57,703 nucleotides of DNA from NCBI RefSeq assembly GCF_900142165.1, contig NZ_FQZY01000027.1:1-57703 (forward strand), in the 5' to 3' direction. Positions within the stretch are counted from its first letter, which is position 1, and each line of letters opens with the position of its first letter. Made by a program: the position numbers and the translations under genes. The notes under the pieces were generated by a model that did not search any database, was not told the origin of the DNA, and worked only from the letters and a program-made list of their open reading frames with translations. This stretch comes from Hespellia stercorisuis DSM 15480 (lineage in GTDB: Bacteria > Bacillota > Clostridia > Lachnospirales > Lachnospiraceae). Positions 52,264-57,703 of the stretch are shown here, one piece after another.

Positions 52264-52617
52264 CTATAAATTAAAATATTCTTTTTTGCACTTTGTCGTA
52301 ATTACCACAAAAACTACAAGTACGATCAAAAAAATTATCATTGCTGCCGCATCAATGATTCCCAGTGGTAAAAGAAAATTATTCACAAGATCAATCAATC
52401 CATAGATGGTTGTCACCACGCCAAGCAGCAATACCATGGGCATTGTTTTCTTAAGGTATGCCTCCTTGTCCTTACACTTGTATGCCGGGATGTTGTTTCC
52501 CAGAAGAAGGGTTCCGTTGATTTCGCCTGTTTTTTTCATGTCAAAATACGCGTAGATACAGTAGATCCCGCACACGGTAACAACCAGACTGATCACCCCA
52601 ACAAAACTGCTGTCCAT
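52264..52617 (-). CDS. Small membrane protein of unknown function
   Basis: 117 residues with three hydrophobic helices (about 5-25, 60-82 and 88-110) and a short loop with GNNIPAYKCKDKEAYLKKT between the first two. That pattern resembles DUF3784-like small membrane proteins, but I am not sure of the family. Its ATG lies 2 bases after the thrC stop codon, so it is co-transcribed with leuC-leuD-thrC. Confidence 0.65.
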   Translation of the reverse strand: MDSSFVGVISLVVTVCGIYCIYAYFDMKKTGEINGTLLLGNNIPAYKCKDKEAYLKKTMPMVLLLGVVTTIYGLIDLVNNFLLPLGIIDAAAMIIFLIVLVVFVVITTKCKKEYFNL

Positions 52618-52619
52618 CT

Positions 52620-54113
52620 TTATACCTCAACTTTCAGAATCTCTTTGACTGTCGCTTTCATTGCATCCACATCGCACTCTGTCGTGTGGAGAACCTCTGC
52701 GTCCCGAATCTCTTTGATTGCGTTTGGAATCGCCACACCGGAAAGTTTCTCCAGCTCGTCGATCAAAGGAAATTCTTCCAGCTCATCGTACTTTTCATCA
52801 ATGGAGGTCATTACGCTTCTCGCGAACTTATAAGGGCTTGCGGTAGATGCCACGAGTGTCTTAGCCGTATCTTTACTTTCTGCCTTTACCTTTCGGTTTA
52901 CATATGCTGCGACCGCCGTATGGGTATCCATGATGTATCCGGTCTCACGGTAAGTATCGCGGATCATCTCCTTTGTTTCTTCCTCTGTCGCATACCCGCC
53001 CACGAAGCCTGCCAGTTTTTCTTTCATGTCATCCGTAATGTGGTAAACGCCCTTTGATTTCAAATCTGCCATCAGTTGATTGTTCTTCTGTGCATCAGCT
53101 CCTGCGATCATATAGATCAGACGCTCCAGATTGCTGGAGATCAGAATGTCCATAGATGGGGAAGAGGTCAGCACAAACTCTCTGTTTCTATCATAGGTTC
53201 CCGTCTGAAAGAAATCAAACAGAACCTTATTCTCATTGGATGCACAGATTAATTTTCCGATTGGAACTCCCATCTGCTTTGCAAAATAAGCCGCCAGTAT
53301 ATTTCCGAAATTACCGGTCGGAACTGTCACGTTGATCAGTTCCCCGTCTGCGATCTGCTCATTCTCTAACAGCTTCGCATACGCATATACGTAGTAGACA
53401 ACCTGCGGAACGAGACGTCCGATATTAATGGAATTGGCTGAGGAAAACTGATATCCTGCTGCCGCGAGTTCACCCTCCAGTTCTCTGTCCTCAAACAATT
53501 TCTTCACACCGGTCTGGGCATCGTCGAAATTCCCATGGATTGCCACAACGGATGTATTCTCACCCTTCTGTGTTACCATCTGCAGCTGCTGTACCTTACT
53601 GACCCCGCCCTTTGGATAGAAGACGATAATCTTTGTGCCCGGCACATCTGCAAAACCGGCCAGTGCCGCTTTTCCTGTATCACCGGATGTCGCAGTGAGA
53701 ATTACAATCTCATTCTTCACATTATTTTTCTTCGCCGCTGTCGTCAGCAGATGTGGCAGGATGGAAAGTGCCATATCCTTAAACGCGATCGTCGCACCGT
53801 GGAACAGTTCCAGATGATACGTATCTGCCACCTTTACAAGCGGTGCAATCACCTCTGTATCAAACTTCTCATCATACGCACTGTTGATGCAGTGCTTTAA
53901 TTCCTCTTCTGTAAAGTCAGTCAGGAATTGCTTCATCACCGCGTACGCAGTCTCCTGGTAGCTCATCTTCGCAAGTTCTGCCATTGTGACATCAAGTTTC
54001 GGAATACTGGTCGGAACAAATAGTCCGCCGTCTTCAGCCAGTCCCTTAAGGATTGCCTCCGATGCAGTTACGGTCTTCTCAGCATTTCTTGTGCTTTTGT
54101 ACAATACATTCAT
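52620..54113 (-). CDS. thrC: Threonine synthase
   Basis: 497 residues, the long fungal/proteobacterial-type threonine synthase. The opening NVLYKSTRNAEKTVTASEAILKGLAEDGGLFVP is diagnostic; the PLP lysine is in HGATIAFKDMALS (about 105-117), and TATSGDTGKAALAGF and TVPTGNFGNILAAYF bind substrate and cofactor phosphate. Converts O-phosphohomoserine to threonine. It follows leuD by 23 bases, an unusual pairing of leucine and threonine genes that fits branched-chain precursor supply. Confidence 0.95.
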   Translation of the reverse strand: MNVLYKSTRNAEKTVTASEAILKGLAEDGGLFVPTSIPKLDVTMAELAKMSYQETAYAVMKQFLTDFTEEELKHCINSAYDEKFDTEVIAPLVKVADTYHLELFHGATIAFKDMALSILPHLLTTAAKKNNVKNEIVILTATSGDTGKAALAGFADVPGTKIIVFYPKGGVSKVQQLQMVTQKGENTSVVAIHGNFDDAQTGVKKLFEDRELEGELAAAGYQFSSANSINIGRLVPQVVYYVYAYAKLLENEQIADGELINVTVPTGNFGNILAAYFAKQMGVPIGKLICASNENKVLFDFFQTGTYDRNREFVLTSSPSMDILISSNLERLIYMIAGADAQKNNQLMADLKSKGVYHITDDMKEKLAGFVGGYATEEETKEMIRDTYRETGYIMDTHTAVAAYVNRKVKAESKDTAKTLVASTASPYKFARSVMTSIDEKYDELEEFPLIDELEKLSGVAIPNAIKEIRDAEVLHTTECDVDAMKATVKEILKVEV

Positions 54114-54136
54114 CTCTTCTACCTCTTTAAATTCAT

Positions 54137-54628
54137 TTACTGTTTTTTATTATTTGTATAGTTTACCAATCCGCCTGCAGAAATAATCTTCTGCATAAAT
54201 TCCGGAAACGCCTGTCCCTGGAACTCTGTTCCTTTTGTCTTATTGTAGATTTTCCCACTGTCGAAATCCACTTCCACTTCGTCGCCCGCTTCAATTCCTC
54301 TTGCGGCCTCCGGACATTCAATAATCGGCAGTCCGATATTGATTGCATTTCTATAGAAGATTCTCGCAAATGTTTCTGCGATCACGCAGCTGACTCCCGC
54401 CGTCTTCAGGCAGAGCGGCGCATGCTCTCTGGATGATCCGCAGCCAAAGTTTTTGTTGGCAACAATCAGGTCTCCCTGTTGTACCTTATTCACAAATTCC
54501 GGATCGATATCTGCCATTGCATGGCTCGCAAGCTCCTGCGCGTCAAACGAATTAAGATATCTTGCAGGAATGATTACGTCTGTATCGACATTGTCTCCAT
54601 ATTTAAAAACGTGTCCTAATGCTTTCAT
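54137..54628 (-). CDS. leuD: 3-isopropylmalate dehydratase small subunit
   Basis: 163 residues, the length of the archaeal/clostridial LeuD type. Motifs [19 protein letters not shown] (about 8-26), [15 protein letters not shown] (about 58-72) and [15 protein letters not shown] are diagnostic of the aconitase swivel domain. Its ATG overlaps the leuC stop codon (ATGA). Together with LeuC it isomerises 2- to 3-isopropylmalate. Confidence 0.95.
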   Translation of the reverse strand: MKALGHVFKYGDNVDTDVIIPARYLNSFDAQELASHAMADIDPEFVNKVQQGDLIVANKNFGCGSSREHAPLCLKTAGVSCVIAETFARIFYRNAINIGLPIIECPEAARGIEAGDEVEVDFDSGKIYNKTKGTEFQGQAFPEFMQKIISAGGLVNYTNNKKQ

Positions 54629-55902
54629 TATCTGTCACCTGCTTTCTCCGGATTTGCGATATAGCCGGCGATTGCCGATGCTGCCGCCACTTCCGGTGAT
54701 GCTAAATAAATCAGGGAATCCACATGTCCCATTCTTCCGACAAAGTTACGGTTCGTAGTAGAAACGCACTTCTCACCTGCCGCCATGACACCCATGTGCC
54801 CGCCCATACAAGGGCCGCAGCTCGGCGTGTTGAACGCGCAGCCCGCATCGATAAATATCTCCACAAGCCCCTCCTGTACACACTGCTTATAAATCTTCTG
54901 TGTGGCAGGGATTACCATTACTCTGACGTCCGGATGAACCGTGTGTCCCTTCAGAATTGCTGCTGCCTTTCGCATATCTTCCATACGTCCGTTTGTACAG
55001 GAACCGATGACTACCTGATCGATCTTGATCGGCTCCATCGCCTCGATCTCATCAATCGTCTTCGCATTGCCCGGAAGATGCGGGAATGCGACCGTCGGAC
55101 GTACCTTCGCAAGATCTACTTCGATCACCTCGTCATACTCTGCATCCGCATCAGCCTCGTATACCGCATATTCTTTTGTTGTATGTTCTTTCAGATATGT
55201 AAGTGTCTTGTCATCTACCATAAAGATTCCATTTTTCGCACCGGCTTCGATTGCCATGTTGGCCATGGTGAAGCGGTCTTCCATGGAAAGGTTCGCGATG
55301 CCGTCACCGACAAATTCCATGGATTTGTAAAGTGCTCCGTCCACTCCGATCATTCCGATGATGTGAATGATGATATCCTTGCCGCTGACGAACGGTCCCG
55401 GCTTGCCGGTCAGCACAAATTTGATTGCACTCGGCACCTTAAACCATAATTCGCCTGTCGCCATTCCAGTCGCGATATCGGTAGTTCCCACTCCCGTGGA
55501 GAACGCTCCGAGCGCTCCATAAGTACATGTATGTGAGTCTGCCCCGATGATACACTGTCCGGCCACAACAATTCCGCTCTCTGGAAGGATTGCATGCTCC
55601 ACACCGGATTTGCCCTGCTCAAAATAATTGGTCAGTTCCTGCTGTTTTGCAAATTCCCGGATTGCCTTGGAATTTTCTGCCGACTTAATATCTTTGTTCG
55701 GTGTGAAATGATCCGGTACAAATACCACCTTATCCTTATCAAACACCTTATCTGTCATCTGCTTTACGATAGGCAGTGCCATCGGCCCTGTAATATCGTT
55801 GGCCATAACCACATCTAATTTTGCTTCGATCAGCTGTCCAGCACTCACACTATCTAACCCTGCATGTGCAGCTAATATCTTCTGCGTCATTGTCATACTC
55901 AT
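54628..55902 (-). CDS. leuC: 3-isopropylmalate dehydratase large subunit
   Basis: 424 residues. The Fe-S cysteines are in [14 protein letters not shown] (about 297-310) and [15 protein letters not shown] (about 358-372); [16 protein letters not shown]-type segment [18 protein letters not shown] at about 122-139. Substrate specificity (isopropylmalate versus homoaconitate or citramalate) is assigned by family. ATG 55902 has GGAGG eight bases upstream. leuA and leuB are not in the window. Operon leuC-leuD-thrC-membrane protein. Confidence 0.94.
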   Translation of the reverse strand: MSMTMTQKILAAHAGLDSVSAGQLIEAKLDVVMANDITGPMALPIVKQMTDKVFDKDKVVFVPDHFTPNKDIKSAENSKAIREFAKQQELTNYFEQGKSGVEHAILPESGIVVAGQCIIGADSHTCTYGALGAFSTGVGTTDIATGMATGELWFKVPSAIKFVLTGKPGPFVSGKDIIIHIIGMIGVDGALYKSMEFVGDGIANLSMEDRFTMANMAIEAGAKNGIFMVDDKTLTYLKEHTTKEYAVYEADADAEYDEVIEVDLAKVRPTVAFPHLPGNAKTIDEIEAMEPIKIDQVVIGSCTNGRMEDMRKAAAILKGHTVHPDVRVMVIPATQKIYKQCVQEGLVEIFIDAGCAFNTPSCGPCMGGHMGVMAAGEKCVSTTNRNFVGRMGHVDSLIYLASPEVAAASAIAGYIANPEKAGDR

Positions 55903-55934
55903 GAAAACGCCCTCCTTTTTAATCTATGGTAGCT

Positions 55935-55963
55935 ATTTTAGCATAAATGACAGGCAAAGGAAA
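55935..55963 (-). promoter_or_regulatory. Candidate promoter of leuCD-thrC
   Basis: TTTCCT (55963-55958), 17 bases, TAAAAT (55940-55935) on the minus strand, between the surface-protein stop and leuC. No leader peptide or T-box is visible in the 33-base leader. Confidence 0.5.
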
Positions 55964-55972
55964 GATGGTATC

Positions 55973-57394
55973 TTAACTATTTCGTATGCGCTTGATGCAA
56001 AGACCGATAAACAAAACCGATAACATCAGTAACAGGACCGTCCCCCCTACCGTAGTTCTGTCTCCGGTTTTTGGCGCCGGACTGGATGTTTGTGTGGCAT
56101 TGTTCGGAACGGATTCCGGCTGCTTTTCCAGTACAGTCTCTCTTACATTTTCTTTTTTGGATGCATCCGGTTCCTTCTCTTTCGGCGGTTCTTTCTCTTT
56201 TGGCGGCTCCGTTTTCTTTTCGATCGTCACCGTCTGCCCCTCGTCGTGAATATCCGTATGCTCCGCAACCGGCACATTTTTCAAATACAGCTTTTCAAAA
56301 ACCACCACACTTCTGCCGGCCAGCTTACTGCCATCAAATGCAAAGGTGAGCTCCACGGTTCCGGATGTCTGCTTCGGAACAAATGTCAAATGCGCTTTTA
56401 CCTGCTTTTTGTTTACCAGAAGCGGCTTTCCGGATACCTGATCCATCAGAATGCCTTCCAGTTTATATTTCGTGCCAATTTTCAGATTCACATAGTCTAC
56501 CCGGTCAACGATTTTCACGTGCTTATCCGCATCCACCGTATGGATTTTATGCGCTTCATCCGACGCAGTCGTGCCGATCTCCGGAACCGGAACCGTGGTC
56601 AGATCATCTGTCACCGTCCCCAGGTCCACCGTAACGCCATCCCGCCGGATCATCACATCAAAACCGATCAGCTGATGTCCCTCATTCCCTGTGCATTCCA
56701 GCTCCTGGATCCGGTATGTATCATAAAGAAGCGCTCCTTTCTCATCATTCACTGCGGCGGTGCCGAACCAGATTCCATCCTCGCTCGACTCCCCGCGATT
56801 CGTATTCTGACTATGTGGATTCCATGAGCTCGCCGTACTGTAGTAACCGTTTTCGTCCGTCACAAAATCATGCGTTTCCCCGGTGGTCTTGCTTGTAATA
56901 GAAAAACGAATATTTGCCATTCGGTTCAGGGTAGAATCCTCCACCTTGATCAGTTCCAGGTCTCCTCGCTTCGGCTGATTCAAGATTGCTTCATCCACTC
57001 CGGTCAGATCGACCATCACATGATTCTGCCGGATTTCAAATTTTCTCTCCACATTTCCTTCCGTCAGATACCCGGTCGGCGGCGCCGTTTCCCGAACCAG
57101 ATAACTTCCGTAAGGCAGTGCATCCTTCTCGGTCTGCGCCATCCCCTTTTCATCCGTTACCATATCGGTCACCACGTCCCCCTTTTTATGGAGCTCACCA
57201 CTTACCATGACCGGCTGTTCACTGCAGTTCACAATTTCGAAAACTGCACCCTGAAGTGATGCATTCCCCTGTGCTTTATCTTCTGTTGTTTCTGAATCTC
57301 TTTTCTGGATTTTCACTCCGCCCCGAATGGGCTGATTTTTTGTAGTATGGTCTCCCCGAAGAGCAACCATCTGTCCGTCTTCTTTTATAGAAAA
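55973..57394 (-). pseudogene. VaFE-repeat/SpaA-like sortase-anchored surface protein, 5'-truncated
   Basis: About 474 residues of C-terminal part remain. From the mobile-element boundary the frame reads FSIKEDGQMVALRGDHTTK without a start codon, ribosome site or signal peptide, and an in-frame stop sits in the element, so the 5' end is lost; the Met at 57370 is internal. Domains in order: a SpaA/Cna-B-like domain (LPYGSYLVRETAPPTGYL), a second one (FRITSKTTGETHDFVTDENG... related to isopeptide pilin domains), then a VaFE domain with SVVVFEKLYLKN. The tail has a proline/lysine-rich wall segment, sortase motif APKTGD, a membrane helix (VLLLMLSVLFIGLCIK) and RIRNS. Such adhesins often ride on conjugative elements. 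Confidence 0.85.
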
Positions 57395-57703
57395 TTTGTA
57401 ACTGTTCAGAACCCCCTTGGGGAACTAATTAATTTTTGTACAAAACAGAGAATTTTTAAAACCTGTTTTGCGATATTATTTCGGTAATTGGTGGATAACC
57501 AATTGTTTGTGATTGAATAATTTAATTCATTGTGGATTACTCTTTCAATCTTTCAAATAACTCTGATTCAAAGCCAAATTCTATGGCTTTTGAATATATT
57601 TAACAACAACTGAACATTGAAAAACATTACTTATCCACAGTCATTTTCACCATAGGTGAATCTATGTGAATTCGCTTTTTTCCTGAGTTTTTAGTACAAT
57701 GGA
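57395..57703. mobile_element. Terminal segment of a repeated mobile element (right copy)
   Basis: Reverse complement of 34-342 without differences that I can see. The tip (TTTGTAACTGTTCAGAACCC on the plus strand) abuts the truncated surface-protein gene. Both copies present the same end towards the inside, so the two elements are in inverted orientation 57 kb apart, with the rest of each beyond the window. Confidence 0.7.

Noticed and set aside
1-57703. CRISPR arrays, rRNA or tRNA genes, prophage modules
   Set aside because: No regularly spaced repeats, no tRNA cloverleaf or rRNA sequence, and no phage structural genes seen on either strand.

Overview
The window is a chromosomal stretch of an anaerobic, low-to-mid-GC Firmicute, most likely a gut Lachnospiraceae. 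Pointers are the CIRCE/T-box/yybP-ykoY style of regulation, strong AGGAGG ribosome sites, ferredoxin-type aldo/keto reductases, a Stickland-type glycine reductase component and a VaFE-type sortase-anchored surface protein. Genus is not resolvable by eye. Nearly all genes lie on the minus strand; the plus-strand exceptions are azlCD, the ThrE pair and an AI-2E family gene.

Ends: the two ends carry the same 309-bp sequence in inverted orientation (34-342 and 57395-57703). On the left it interrupts an hsp20 gene after about 20 codons, leaving its CIRCE operator and promoter; on the right it cuts off the N-terminal part of a VaFE/SpaA-like surface protein. This looks like the tip of a repeated mobile element, which would also explain why the window stops there.

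Layout by position: 0.5-7.3 kb, FliB-like methylase, aldo/keto reductase, zinc-ribbon membrane protein and an mntP-NUDIX-HAD-tcdA-VOC run behind a manganese riboswitch. 7.6-15.4 kb, an amino-acid reductase locus: AGCS symporter, small membrane protein, YkvI-like transporter, grdB (with an in-frame UGA/Sec codon that splits the naive ORF), grdE, grdX and a LysR regulator, but no grdA, grdC or grdD. 15.6-18.7 kb, copper export (copA plus an HMA membrane protein) behind a CsoR-like dyad. 18.8-22.3 kb, acylphosphatase, rhodanese-TtcA fusion, three palindromic CTAG-bounded elements, a C39-like protein and an SGNH hydrolase. 22.5-26.4 kb, azlCD and the ThrE pair, the latter flanked by two copies of an approximately 90-bp palindrome. 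26.5-29.4 kb, M18 aminopeptidase and NhaC antiporter. 29.8-34.1 kb, Na/Pi cotransporter, a circularly permuted phosphate-binding lipoprotein, a second manganese riboswitch and an AI-2E family protein. 34.2-38.7 kb, YoaK, AIM24, and an ArsR-controlled Zn/Cd ATPase operon. 38.9-43.9 kb, P-type ATPase with a third manganese riboswitch, and ppk. 44-50 kb, queA, pheT, pheS with T-box, YihY. 50.5-55.9 kb, pckA, a small membrane protein, thrC, leuD, leuC.

How the genes work together: three manganese riboswitches of the same architecture precede three different membrane transporter families (MntP, AI-2E, P-type ATPase), suggesting a local manganese-efflux regulon. An identical 21-bp Pho-box-like sequence lies 60-80 bp upstream of both the permuted phosphate-binding protein/NptA operon and ppk, suggesting one phosphate regulon. 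The orphan grdX-grdE-grdB-transporter set looks like a substrate-specific protein B module that would borrow components A and C from elsewhere in the genome.
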